The notes beneath the pieces are model-generated. The model was not told the DNA's origin. It saw only the letters and a program-made list of their open reading frames with translations, and did not search any database. Of a stretch of 64,000 bases of DNA, positions 44,539 through 53,223 are shown piece by piece. The stretch is from assembly GCA_016282745.1 (NCBI GenBank), contig JAEELL010000111.1:1-64000 (forward strand). The letters are read 5' to 3'. Source of the DNA: Lachnospiraceae bacterium. Lineage in GTDB: Bacteria; Bacillota; Clostridia; Lachnospirales; Lachnospiraceae. Within the stretch, counting starts at the first letter, position 1. The number at the start of each line of letters is the position of its first letter. A program made the translations under genes and the position numbers.

Positions 44539-46105
44539 TAGTAATTAACTGTCCTGTCTTAAGGGTTATATCAATATTTCCTGAGGCAGGTAATTCAATT
44601 CTTTCGATATAGTTTAAAACCCTATCTCTATCGATTACAGTAAAATCTTTTAATTCTGTAATAGCATTGTTTATTTCTTCAATTTTTGTTGTTACATAAG
44701 AACTATCTAATTTAGTTTCTTCTTTGTTTTTTATTATCTCATTTAACCTATCAATCTCTTCTGTAATAGTATTTATTTTTGATTTGATTCTTTCTTGAGC
44801 TGATTCGACAAGCCCACCAACTGACAGTGCATCTATCAAGCTATCAATCTGCTTTTCACGATTACTTATCTGTTTTGCTAATTTTTTGATGTCACTATCA
44901 GTATTTTGAGTTGACTCTAAACATTCTGATAAGATTTTTTCTAATGAAGTAATAAGCTCTTTATGCTGCTCAATCACTTTTCTTAAAGTGATTTTTGTTA
45001 TTTCTTCAAGATCCTTTTCTAAAATACGTCTAACAGGATTAGGACAATCTCCATGAGAATGGATAGAATAATATGGTATTGTTTTATTCTTATCGGTGTA
45101 TCCGAAGTGATATGGCTTGCCACAAACAGGGCAAAAAATTTTGCTTGAAAAATTATGAGTTCCTTGAAAACGCGCTTGGACAGTTTCTTTGTCCGGAGCT
45201 TTGTAGACATTAATTCTCATTTCACGAACCCTTTTAGCCATTTCAAACAAATCGTCATCAATTATTCTCAGATCAGGTCTCTCGACTAAAACCCATTGCT
45301 CTTTTGGGAGAAATATTCTCTTAGATTTAACATTACCTGTTCCAAGTTTAGTTGTTCTTTTGTTGATATAAAAATTGCCAATATAACGCTCGTCTTTAAG
45401 CATATTGATTAACGAACGACTAGATATTTTTATACCTTCTTCTGCTAATGATTTACTTATTGAAGCTGGTGTACCATTTCTGTAAACATATTCATCAAAT
45501 ATTCTTTTAACAATTTCAGCTTGTTCATTGTTTATAGTGATTGTTTTACTGTCTCTATTCCAATCATATCCGTATGAAATATCTTTAGAAGTAAGCTCTT
45601 TACGTTTACATCTAAGTTCATGAGTCTTTCTGCCGTTGATGCTTTGTCTTTTAACATATTGTGCGTCAATTGCAAAGTTAAGACTATGAATAAGTCCCGA
45701 GTTGATATCTTCAAAATCATGGATTTGACCGTCTTCAAGAGTAAGAACAGTTGCGCTATTTTGTAATAATAGTTGAGTAAGTTGAAAAGAATTCATTTCG
45801 TCCCTATTTAATCTTGAAAGTGACTTAGTAATTATTAAGTCAATTCCACCGGAAGAAATTTGACTGAGCATTTCATTATACTGTGGTCTTGTAAAGTCAT
45901 TCTTTCCAGAAATACCATCATCAATATAAGTTCCAACGTGTTCAATACATTTATGATTTGAGATATAGTTCATTGCCATCTCTATCTGGTTGGCACAAGA
46001 ATCTTTTTGACCGTCGTTATCAGTAGAAACTCGAGCATAGATAACAGCTTTAATCACACCGGTATTATTTAATATTGTTTGTTTGATTTCTTCTGCATAA
46101 TTCAC
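44441..46105 (-). CDS. Large serine recombinase (integrase)
   Basis: Catalyses integration and excision of the element. The resolvase domain begins AVIYARVSTDNDG with the catalytic Ser, and continues YIDDGISGKNDFTRPQ and IITKSLSRLNRD. A recombinase domain follows, then a zinc-ribbon-like FCPVCGKPY...GDCP, then a long coiled coil (about 395-480). GTG 46105 is the likely start, eight bases after AAGGAG; GTG 46114 overlaps the site. Its last ten codons lie beyond the core and are antisense tadA, so the C-terminus depends on where the element sits. In the circular form the frame would instead continue through attP for 45 codons and stop at 58957, beside the polymerase gene. Confidence 0.93.
   Translation of the reverse strand: MNYAEEIKQTILNNTGVIKAVIYARVSTDNDGQKDSCANQIEMAMNYISNHKCIEHVGTYIDDGISGKNDFTRPQYNEMLSQISSGGIDLIITKSLSRLNRDEMNSFQLTQLLLQNSATVLTLEDGQIHDFEDINSGLIHSLNFAIDAQYVKRQSINGRKTHELRCKRKELTSKDISYGYDWNRDSKTITINNEQAEIVKRIFDEYVYRNGTPASISKSLAEEGIKISSRSLINMLKDERYIGNFYINKRTTKLGTGNVKSKRIFLPKEQWVLVERPDLRIIDDDLFEMAKRVREMRINVYKAPDKETVQARFQGTHNFSSKIFCPVCGKPYHFGYTDKNKTIPYYSIHSHGDCPNPVRRILEKDLEEITKITLRKVIEQHKELITSLEKILSECLESTQNTDSDIKKLAKQISNREKQIDSLIDALSVGGLVESAQERIKSKINTITEEIDRLNEIIKNKEETKLDSSYVTTKIEEINNAITELKDFTVIDRDRVLNYIERIELPASGNIDITLKTGQLITIKPNRNGNYTLMENVGENGIQGDRYSWPVTYQ
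44462..44497. other. attL
   Basis: Host half TGAATACCGGT, core CA (44473-44474), then element half CCTTGGATTC (44475-44484), four bases, and CTCCCCAAC (44489-44497). The element half mirrors attR. Confidence 0.85.
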
Positions 46106-46106
46106 G

Positions 46107-46775
46107 TTAATCACTCCTTGCTATTCTTATTAATCCCTCTTGCAATGAATATATATCAAGATTTAGCTCGTAAAGAATCTTGATAAAAAGTGCTGTTCTA
46201 TGATTAAGCTCCTGGAGAGAATTGACAATAATAAGATCATATTTATCTTTGTTCTCCAGTAGCTTCATCAATTGCAATTGGGAATTGTATTTTTCATCAC
46301 TGCATTCGTCATAGTATTGATCTACAACAAACCAATTGGTTTCTTTATTTACAAATAGATTTAAAATATCTGTTTTTAGAGGAACAAAAGGTTTTGACAT
46401 AACTGATGGTCGCCAATGCCTGCTGTACGTAGCAACCTTTAAAGGTTTATCAAAATCTGCATTGCAAAACTTTATTTCACCATCTTTTAATGAGTATATT
46501 TTTATTCCTTTGTCTAATAGCTCTTTTAAAATAGAAAGACACTTTAATGTCTTCTTGCAAATATGGTAGAAATCTTTAACAATGAGAACATCGAATTGTT
46601 CACTTGTTGAAAGAAATCTATTAAACTCAACATGCTGGTATTCCAAAGTGGTTTTATCAATAAAAAATTCGTCTATAGATAAGTCTTTGGTTTTAGCATA
46701 TTCTTTGAATTCGTCTATTATTTTTTGATATCTGATACCATCAGAATTTGTAAAATGATATACTGCGGTTTTCAT
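46107..46775 (-). CDS. Recombinase-like protein with two degenerate resolvase domains
   Basis: A 222-residue protein that ends 1 bp before the integrase start. Its two halves each follow the resolvase N-terminal fold. The first has AVYHFTNSDG, then VLIVKDFYHICKKTL and IYSLKDGEI. The second has VATYSRHWRPS, then LIIVNSLQELNHRTA and IYSLQEGLI. Compare the integrase blocks VIYARVSTDNDG, LIITKSLSRLNRD and VLTLEDGQI. At the place of the catalytic serine and following arginine I see other residues in both halves, so it should not cut DNA. No DNA-binding C-terminal domain follows. It could be a directionality factor or a structural partner. ATG 46775 is the start (AAGGAGG, seven bases). Confidence 0.65.
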   Translation of the reverse strand: MKTAVYHFTNSDGIRYQKIIDEFKEYAKTKDLSIDEFFIDKTTLEYQHVEFNRFLSTSEQFDVLIVKDFYHICKKTLKCLSILKELLDKGIKIYSLKDGEIKFCNADFDKPLKVATYSRHWRPSVMSKPFVPLKTDILNLFVNKETNWFVVDQYYDECSDEKYNSQLQLMKLLENKDKYDLIIVNSLQELNHRTALFIKILYELNLDIYSLQEGLIRIARSD

Positions 46776-46787
46776 TTGCATACCTCC

Positions 46788-46952
46788 TTACGCACTAGCT
46801 AATAAAGTAGTTGGAACTTCAATTTGTGAAGCATTAGCAAGTGCAATAATTTTTTCAATTGCTTTGTCATAGAGATTTCTGTCTATGACATTAGTATTTA
46901 ATAGATCGTTTAATAGTAAAATTTCCATTGATATGTTTGCTTCATTTTTCAT
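46788..46952 (-). CDS. Small conserved-looking element protein, unknown
   Basis: A 54-residue protein beginning MKNEANISMEILLLNDLLN and ending TTLLASA. ATG 46952 has AAAGGAG nine bases upstream (a second ATG at 46961 overlaps the site). Its stop TAA is part of the AAGGAGG site of the next gene, which strongly supports translation. It looks helical with alternating Leu/Ile, with no motif I recognise. It lies between xis and the recombinase pair, so a role in recombination control is possible. Confidence 0.7.
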   Translation of the reverse strand: MKNEANISMEILLLNDLLNTNVIDRNLYDKAIEKIIALANASQIEVPTTLLASA

Positions 46953-46974
46953 AGATTTCATCTCCTTTCCACAA

Positions 46975-47154
46975 TTATCTATTTAAGTACTCAATTAGTT
47001 TATCTTTAGGTATTCTAATTAATCTGCCTACTCTAATACCGCTTAGTTCTCCAGTATTAACAAGATGGCGTACAGTTTTACAGGTTACACCTAAGATATT
47101 AGCTACTTCGTCAACGCTTAGTAAAAATGGATAAGAATCGAAATAATTGTTCAT
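46975..47154 (-). CDS. xis: Excisionase-type helix-turn-helix protein
   Basis: A 59-residue MerR/HTH_17-like protein. It reads LLSVDEVANILGVTCKTVRHL then GELSGIRVGRLIRIPKDKL, the usual winged-helix layout of small excisionases. ATG 47154 has AAGGAGG eight bases upstream. It is the first gene of the minus-strand recombination operon, directly after the palindromic operators, and should bind near attL/attR to favour excision. It is too short to have appeared among longer frames. Confidence 0.85.
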   Translation of the reverse strand: MNNYFDSYPFLLSVDEVANILGVTCKTVRHLVNTGELSGIRVGRLIRIPKDKLIEYLNR

Positions 47155-47185
47155 ATGTATCGCCTCCTTAACAAAATGTACTTAT

Positions 47186-47256
47186 AAAGCACAAATAAGT
47201 GCTTTTAGATACTTTAACATACTTTTAGCGACTTGTAAAGCACAAATTTGTGCTTT
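47186..47256. promoter_or_regulatory. Two palindromic operators between xis and the XRE repressor
   Basis: AAAGCACAAATAAGTGCTTT (47186-47205) and the perfect palindrome AAAGCACAAATTTGTGCTTT (47237-47256) are 51 bp apart, with GTGCTTT half-sites at 47269 and GTGCTT at 47290. They sit in the divergent promoter region and are the likely targets of the neighbouring XRE protein, controlling both directions. Confidence 0.75.
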
Positions 47257-47367
47257 TTATGATTTTTTGTGCTTTATAAGAACTTTTATGTGCTTAATTG
47301 CTTTATTTTATTAGGGTTTGATGATACAATGAAACTATTATTATCATAGGGAAAGGACGAATGAGCT

Positions 47368-47973
47368 ATGAGTATATTGGATAATCAGACAGATTTTAAT
47401 TTTGATGTTGAGAAAGATTCATACCGAATTGGTAGTAGAATCAAAAAGATAAGAATGAATAAAGGACTATCTCAAGCTGAATTAGGTGCTGCAGTTGGTT
47501 TGACTGCTGATAGAATACAAAAATATGAAAATGGTGTGCGAAAACCTAAAAATGATATGTTGTTTAAATTTTCAGAGGTTTTGGAAGTAAGCCCTTGGGC
47601 ATTACTTGATCCAAATACTATGTCTAGATATGGGGCTATGTATGCATTGTTTGAAATAGCAGATATTTTTGATATGAAGGTTGAAAAAACACCAGAAGGA
47701 CGTCCTATAGGAATGTGTCTTAGCATTGATAATATGAATCCTTTGTTTGAATATATGAAAGCATGGTATGAAGAAAATACACGTATCCAAACCGAACTTG
47801 AAGTTGCAACAACGGATGAGGAAAAAAATGTGATAAAGCAATCTTATAATGATTGGAAATGGAATTTTCCTAAAGCATTGGTTGACAAAACTGCTAAAAA
47901 TCTACAAAAAGAGCGTTTAAAAAGCAAGATTGAAGAGCTTCAAGAAGCTTATGAAAAATTGAATGATGAATAA
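47368..47973 (+). CDS. XRE-family repressor of the element
   Basis: A 201-residue regulator. The helix-turn-helix is at about residues 22-76: IGSRIKKIRMNKGLSQAELG, AAVGLTADRIQKYENGVRKP. A 120-residue helical C-terminal region ends in a coiled coil (ERLKSKIEELQEAYEKL), probably for dimerisation. It is transcribed away from xis and preceded by palindromic operators. It likely keeps the recombination operon off, analogous to phage repressors. There is no peptidase domain, so release would need another signal. Confidence 0.85.
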   Translation: MSILDNQTDFNFDVEKDSYRIGSRIKKIRMNKGLSQAELGAAVGLTADRIQKYENGVRKPKNDMLFKFSEVLEVSPWALLDPNTMSRYGAMYALFEIADIFDMKVEKTPEGRPIGMCLSIDNMNPLFEYMKAWYEENTRIQTELEVATTDEEKNVIKQSYNDWKWNFPKALVDKTAKNLQKERLKSKIEELQEAYEKLNDE

Positions 47974-48050
47974 GGTGGAATTAATATGCTATCAGCTTGT
48001 TAAAGCAAACAACAAGGCGTATTTTATTAGTGTGTAAAGAAGGAGTTTAA

Positions 48051-51000
48051 ATGGCTGTTATAGATGATTTAAAAATTTTAGTAGATAAGTTTGATAAAAA
48101 CTATTCATATTATAAAGATAAAAAGAATAAATATAACGAACAATCTTGTCGAATGGAATATATAGATCCTTTACTGATGTTATTGGGATGGGATGTTACT
48201 AATAAAAAAGGAGTATCCCCACAGTTTAGAGAAGTAATTGCTGAAAAGTATTCTTCAAAAAAAGATAGACCTGATTATACATTGACACTTAGAGGTGTTA
48301 CAAAATTTTTTGTTGAAGCCAAGAGTCCATCAGAAGATGTAATCATGAATGCTGATCATGCAAATCAAACTAGAAGTTATGGTTGGAACGGTATGCACAA
48401 AATTGCTGTGCTTACTAATTTTGAATATCTTATTATCTATGATACGACAGTTATGCCAAATGACACGGATGCGAGCTCTGTTGCGAGATATAAGGTGTAT
48501 CATTATTTGGATTATGTGAGTAAATTTGATGAAATATCGGCGTTTATATCTAGAAATGCCGTGTATAGCGGTTCGTTTGATATAACATTTAATAATGCTT
48601 TTTCCGGAGTAGGACACATTACACAGTCTGTAGATATGCATTTTTTGAAACAAATTAATGAGTGGAGGGTTGAATTAAGTAATGATTTATATTCAAAAGC
48701 TGTGCCAGGAAGCCCTTATAATAGCTTAGAAATACTTAATGATGTAGTACAGGAGTTTATAAACCAAATAGTTTTTTTGAGGATTTGTGAGGATAAAAAA
48801 CTGCCTTTATATCATAGCTTAAAAGATAACATTAAAAATAAAACTGTTCTTCATAAAGAAATGGAGAAAATGTTTAGAGAAGCTGATAAACTTTATAATT
48901 CGGGTATGTTTTCGGGACCATATATTATTTTTGATTTAGATAATGAAATCATAAAAAATATGGTTGAAGAGTTGTATTATCCCAAAAGCCCATATAAGTT
49001 TAATATTATTGAACCAAATATGTTAGGCAAGATGTATGAAATGTTTTTGACAGAAGAACTGATTGAAGAAAACGGTGTACTATCGCTGTCAAAAAGAAGA
49101 GATTGTAAAAATCGTTCTGTTGTAACTACTCCTACAGAAATTGTGAAATATATTGTCGCAAATACACTTGAAAGATTATGCAAAGGAAAAACGCCGCAAG
49201 AAATAATCGGACTAAGATTTGCTGATATAGCATGTGGCTCGGGAATTTTTTTGGAAGAGTTATTTGAACAGTTACAAAATTATTGTGTAGAATGGTACAT
49301 AAAAAATGATATATCTCATCTTGAGGAAATACACGGAGATAGATATAAATTGCCTTTGGAAGACAAGAAGAATATATTAGTGTCATGTATCTACGGAATA
49401 GATATTGATGTACATGCAGTTGAGGTGGCAAAATTTTCACTATTAATTAAATTAATAGAAAATGAGACGGCACCTTCAGTTTCAACGAGTGTAAAAGTGT
49501 TACCAAATCTTGATAATAATATTTTACATGGAAATTCTTTGGTTGATAATGCGTCATTAGCTGGAAAAGGTGTTACGGCAAATGAAATGATACAGTTAGT
49601 TCCGTTTGATTGGAGCACTTTTGGAGCAGATAATTTTTTTGATGCAATTGTTGGAAATCCTCCGTATGTTAAAACGGCAGAAATGCATATATTGTTGCCA
49701 GAAGTAGAAATTAACGATATTTACAAGAATAATTACAAAACTTCTTATCAGCAGTTTGATAAATATTTTATTTTTATTGAGAGGGCTTTGGAAAAATTGA
49801 AAAAGGGAGGATACTTATGTTATATCGTTCCCAATAAATTTTTTAAAATTAAAGCTGGCAAAGAATTACGAAGACTGATTAGTTATCAAAAATATTTGGT
49901 AAGTTTAGATGATTTTGGTGATGCTCAATTGTTTGAAGATAAAACCATATACAGTTCAATTTTGCTATTAAGGAAAGAAAAACAGGAATACTTTGATTAT
50001 TCAAGTGTAGAAAATCAGTCTCAATTATGGGCAGGAACGTTAAAAAGAACTATTACGAAAAATAATAATGCAATAGATGAGAAACCATGGAGATTAACGA
50101 CGGATATTTCACTAATGAAGTTTTGGGATGATGTCGAATCAAGAAGCGTTAAGCTGACTAAATATGTAGATATCTTTAATGGAATTCAGACAAGTGCAGA
50201 GCGCCCAGAGCCTATTTATTGGTTTTCGGATGCGGAAATAAGCAGAGAGGATTCATCTTACGTCTATTTGGACAGAAATGGGAAGACTTATAAAATTGAA
50301 AAAACACTTTTGAGACCATATTTTAAACCAGTAAAAAAAGAGGAAAAGGGTTTAAATACATATAGTTCACTTGATACAGATAAAAGAATTATTTTTCCAT
50401 ATGACAAAGATGGTAATTTAATTCCCATTAATACAATGAAAAAAATATATAGTGGTGTATATGATTATCTATTGGACTATTATGATCGGTTAGTTCCTAA
50501 AGGAATCTCGCCGAATGGAAAAAGAGATGTTGAAAATGCGTCTGCTGATAATTGGTATAAATATGGACGTTCACAAGCTTTATCAGCTTTTGCAGGAAGT
50601 AAAAAACTGATTGTAGGTATTCTTAGCAAAGAACCTATGTATGTAATGGATGAAGATAACATGTTAATATCATCAGGCGGTACAGCGGGTTATTGTGCAA
50701 TAAGCTTGAAAGACTCGTGTCCGTATGAACTAGAGTATATTCAGGCATGGTTGACACATCCGTATACTGAAAAAATCTTAGGAGTAATAGGTAGTGATTT
50801 TGAAAATGGCTTTACTTCAAGGGGGACATTTGTATTAAAGGAATTGCCTTTTGTAGAGTTGGATATGAGTGTACCTAAGTTGAAATCAATACATGATGAC
50901 GTGGTGAAGATGACAAAAGAAATATATAGTATTAATGATGATTTAAAAACTACTTTATCCAAAGCAAATGCTAGCGTGAAAAAGAAACGAAAAGAGTTTT

Positions 51001-51053
51001 TGAAACATAAGATTGAACTATTGATTACAATAGTTTATGAAGGAAGGTATTAA
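48051..51053 (+). CDS. Type IIG-like restriction endonuclease-methyltransferase (Eco57I family)
   Basis: A 1000-residue fused enzyme. The N-terminal nuclease domain has the PD-(D/E)xK pattern RPDYTLTLRG...FFVEAK at about residues 78-95. A helical linker follows, then an N6-adenine methyltransferase with FADIACGSGIFLEEL (SAM motif I, about 388) and VGNPPYVKTAE (motif IV NPPY, about 539). The C-terminal third resembles a target-recognition domain. Such enzymes cut at a distance from an asymmetric site and methylate one strand. It is cargo of the mobile element and coupled to a second methyltransferase four bases downstream. The target site cannot be predicted here. Confidence 0.85.
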   Translation: MAVIDDLKILVDKFDKNYSYYKDKKNKYNEQSCRMEYIDPLLMLLGWDVTNKKGVSPQFREVIAEKYSSKKDRPDYTLTLRGVTKFFVEAKSPSEDVIMNADHANQTRSYGWNGMHKIAVLTNFEYLIIYDTTVMPNDTDASSVARYKVYHYLDYVSKFDEISAFISRNAVYSGSFDITFNNAFSGVGHITQSVDMHFLKQINEWRVELSNDLYSKAVPGSPYNSLEILNDVVQEFINQIVFLRICEDKKLPLYHSLKDNIKNKTVLHKEMEKMFREADKLYNSGMFSGPYIIFDLDNEIIKNMVEELYYPKSPYKFNIIEPNMLGKMYEMFLTEELIEENGVLSLSKRRDCKNRSVVTTPTEIVKYIVANTLERLCKGKTPQEIIGLRFADIACGSGIFLEELFEQLQNYCVEWYIKNDISHLEEIHGDRYKLPLEDKKNILVSCIYGIDIDVHAVEVAKFSLLIKLIENETAPSVSTSVKVLPNLDNNILHGNSLVDNASLAGKGVTANEMIQLVPFDWSTFGADNFFDAIVGNPPYVKTAEMHILLPEVEINDIYKNNYKTSYQQFDKYFIFIERALEKLKKGGYLCYIVPNKFFKIKAGKELRRLISYQKYLVSLDDFGDAQLFEDKTIYSSILLLRKEKQEYFDYSSVENQSQLWAGTLKRTITKNNNAIDEKPWRLTTDISLMKFWDDVESRSVKLTKYVDIFNGIQTSAERPEPIYWFSDAEISREDSSYVYLDRNGKTYKIEKTLLRPYFKPVKKEEKGLNTYSSLDTDKRIIFPYDKDGNLIPINTMKKIYSGVYDYLLDYYDRLVPKGISPNGKRDVENASADNWYKYGRSQALSAFAGSKKLIVGILSKEPMYVMDEDNMLISSGGTAGYCAISLKDSCPYELEYIQAWLTHPYTEKILGVIGSDFENGFTSRGTFVLKELPFVELDMSVPKLKSIHDDVVKMTKEIYSINDDLKTTLSKANASVKKKRKEFLKHKIELLITIVYEGRY

Positions 51054-51056
51054 AAA

Positions 51057-52679
51057 ATGGAATTGAAAGCTAATAGTTCTGAAAAAAAATTAAGAGGATC
51101 TTATTATACACCAAAAGAACTAGCTGAAATAATGGTACAAATGATTGATATTGATCGCGCAAAGTCTATACTTGAACCTAGTTGTGGGGATGGTGTATTT
51201 GTTGACGCTTTAAAAAAACATATTCCAGAAGCAAAGATAACAGCTATAGAAATTGAAAAGTCAGAAGCTGATAGTGTGAAAAAAAGATATAAAGAAGACA
51301 AAAGAGTTAATGTTATAAATGAGGATTTTTTTGACTTTTATGAAGAAAAGAAAAAATATCAAACTTATGATTACATTATAGGAAATCCACCATATATCAG
51401 ATATCAGTATCTGTCAGAAGAGCAAAGAAAAATTCAAGCAGAAATATTAACCTCACAAGGTATGAAGGCAAATAAATTAATAAATGCATGGGTTGCATTT
51501 ACTGTTGCATCAATTAAATTGTTAAATAAGAATGGTACCATTTTATTTGTCATTCCAGCAGAATTATTCCAAGTTGCATATGCGGAAGATTTGAGATTAT
51601 TTCTTGCCAATAATCTAAGTAATATGACTATTATTACCTTTAAAGAACTAGTTTTTCCAGATATAGAGCAAGAAGTTGTTGTTTTGATTGGAGAAAAGAA
51701 ATCAGAACAAAGTGGTATTAGAATTGTGGAGGTGTCAAATGTTGAGGATATAAAAAAAGTAGATTTGAATACTATACGTTTTCAACCTATATCTCACGAA
51801 AAGGAAAAGTGGACAAAGTATTTTGTGACAGCAAATGAAATGGATTTATTGTCTCAAATTAGAAGAAGCGAACTGTTTAACCCCTTTTCCAAATATGGGA
51901 CAATAAATGTTGGAATAACAACCGGTAATAATAAGTTTTTTTCAATTGATAGAGACGTAGAAGAACAATTTGAGTTAGCGGAAGCAACTATGCCACTAAT
52001 AGGTAGAAGTGCTCATGCTCATGGAATATATTTTACTGAAGAAGATTGGGAAAATAATATTAGAGATAATAAAAAAGCTTTGTTACTAAATTTTCCGGAT
52101 ATTCCTTATGAAGAATATCCGACTGGATTTAAAAGATATATAGAATATGGAGAAAATAATGAAGAAAATAAAGGCTATAAGTGTTCTATAAGAGACCGAT
52201 GGTATATTGTACCATCGATTTGGGTTCCGGATGCTTTTTTTCTTAGAAGAAACAATTTGTTTCCAAAATTTGTTTTAAACAGATGCAATGCTGTGTCTAC
52301 GGATACGATGCATAGGATGAAAATAAATGACGGAGTAGATAATGATTTACTCCTTCTGTCATATTATAATAGCATTACATTTGCATTTACAGAGATATGC
52401 GGAAGGAGTTATGGAGGAGGTGTGTTAGAAATACTACCAGGAGAAATGGGAAGAATAATGTTACCAAATATTACGGAACTCGATGAGGCATTAAAGACAG
52501 AGCTATTACATATTGTGGATAATACTATTAGAAATGGTGAAGATATAGAGTCTGCTTTGAACATAGTTGATCAAAGGTTGTTAATTGAAAGACTTGGTGT
52601 ACCAGAAGAATGGTGTTCTGCATGTAGATCAATATGGAAGAAATTACAAAGTAGGCGTTTGAATCGAGGAAAACAGTAA
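51057..52679 (+). CDS. N6-adenine DNA methyltransferase of the same restriction system
   Basis: A 540-residue enzyme of the TaqI/Eco57I methyltransferase type. RGSYYTPKELAEIM and ILEPSCGDGVFVDAL bind SAM, GNPPYIRYQYL is the catalytic motif IV, and a C-terminal specificity domain includes GVLEILPGEMGRIMLP. There is no nuclease domain. In Eco57I-like systems a separate methyltransferase protects both strands while the fused enzyme is weaker, and the gene order here fits that. The start is ATG 51057, 3 bp after the previous stop, with GAAGGAAGG upstream. Confidence 0.88.
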   Translation: MELKANSSEKKLRGSYYTPKELAEIMVQMIDIDRAKSILEPSCGDGVFVDALKKHIPEAKITAIEIEKSEADSVKKRYKEDKRVNVINEDFFDFYEEKKKYQTYDYIIGNPPYIRYQYLSEEQRKIQAEILTSQGMKANKLINAWVAFTVASIKLLNKNGTILFVIPAELFQVAYAEDLRLFLANNLSNMTIITFKELVFPDIEQEVVVLIGEKKSEQSGIRIVEVSNVEDIKKVDLNTIRFQPISHEKEKWTKYFVTANEMDLLSQIRRSELFNPFSKYGTINVGITTGNNKFFSIDRDVEEQFELAEATMPLIGRSAHAHGIYFTEEDWENNIRDNKKALLLNFPDIPYEEYPTGFKRYIEYGENNEENKGYKCSIRDRWYIVPSIWVPDAFFLRRNNLFPKFVLNRCNAVSTDTMHRMKINDGVDNDLLLLSYYNSITFAFTEICGRSYGGGVLEILPGEMGRIMLPNITELDEALKTELLHIVDNTIRNGEDIESALNIVDQRLLIERLGVPEEWCSACRSIWKKLQSRRLNRGKQ

Positions 52680-52732
52680 TTTATAATGGTGTAGTATAGA
52701 GTGAAAATATAAACTTAAATGCAGAGGTATTT

Positions 52733-53179
52733 ATGTTAGAACCTAAACTAATAGATGGTAAATATGTTGAAATTATAATTGATGAAAAGTTTGCCAATAA
52801 GCATGGAGAAACTTTAAAAAAAATTTATTCCTGTAGAGGATTTAGAAGTTCGGTTATTGAAGAATTGTGTAAAATTGCAACCGAAGAATTGGATGTGGAT
52901 TTTGATTCTGATGGAAGTGAATTATATGACGTGTATCCCAAAAAGAACGGATTAGCAATAGTTCTTAAAGTAAAATCTAATATTGTATATTTTGAAAACG
53001 AATATGTAGAACAGGAACGTATTGTTGATGGATATCTTAAGATTTTAAATCATTTACCAGATGAACGAATTCATCTTGGGTTAATGACTACCGAAAAGAA
53101 GAAAGAAGAACTGCTTAAGTTGAGAACCGACAGAGATTATTTAGCAACTTATTTGAAAGATAATGGAATATTGGATTAA
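52733..53179 (+). CDS. Unknown protein linked to the restriction genes
   Basis: A 148-residue acidic soluble protein that I do not recognise. It contains YSCRGFRSSVIEELCK, a patch of Asp/Glu (EELDVDFDSDGSELYDV) and a basic end segment TTEKKKEELLKLRTDRDYL. It follows the methyltransferase after 53 bp with AGAGG upstream, on the same strand, and is followed by a shared terminator. A third gene in an Eco57I-like set could be an inhibitor, specificity or accessory protein; this is inference from position only. Confidence 0.7.
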   Translation: MLEPKLIDGKYVEIIIDEKFANKHGETLKKIYSCRGFRSSVIEELCKIATEELDVDFDSDGSELYDVYPKKNGLAIVLKVKSNIVYFENEYVEQERIVDGYLKILNHLPDERIHLGLMTTEKKKEELLKLRTDRDYLATYLKDNGILD

Positions 53180-53184
53180 TAATG

Positions 53185-53215
53185 ACAACCTCAGAGAACA
53201 AAACTCTGAGGTTGT
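53185..53215. terminator. Convergent terminator inside the element
   Basis: Twelve perfect pairs (ACAACCTCAGAG 53185-53196 with 53204-53215) with a 7-nt loop lie between the converging restriction and mobilisation operons. Confidence 0.85.
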
Positions 53216-53223
53216 AGTGATTA

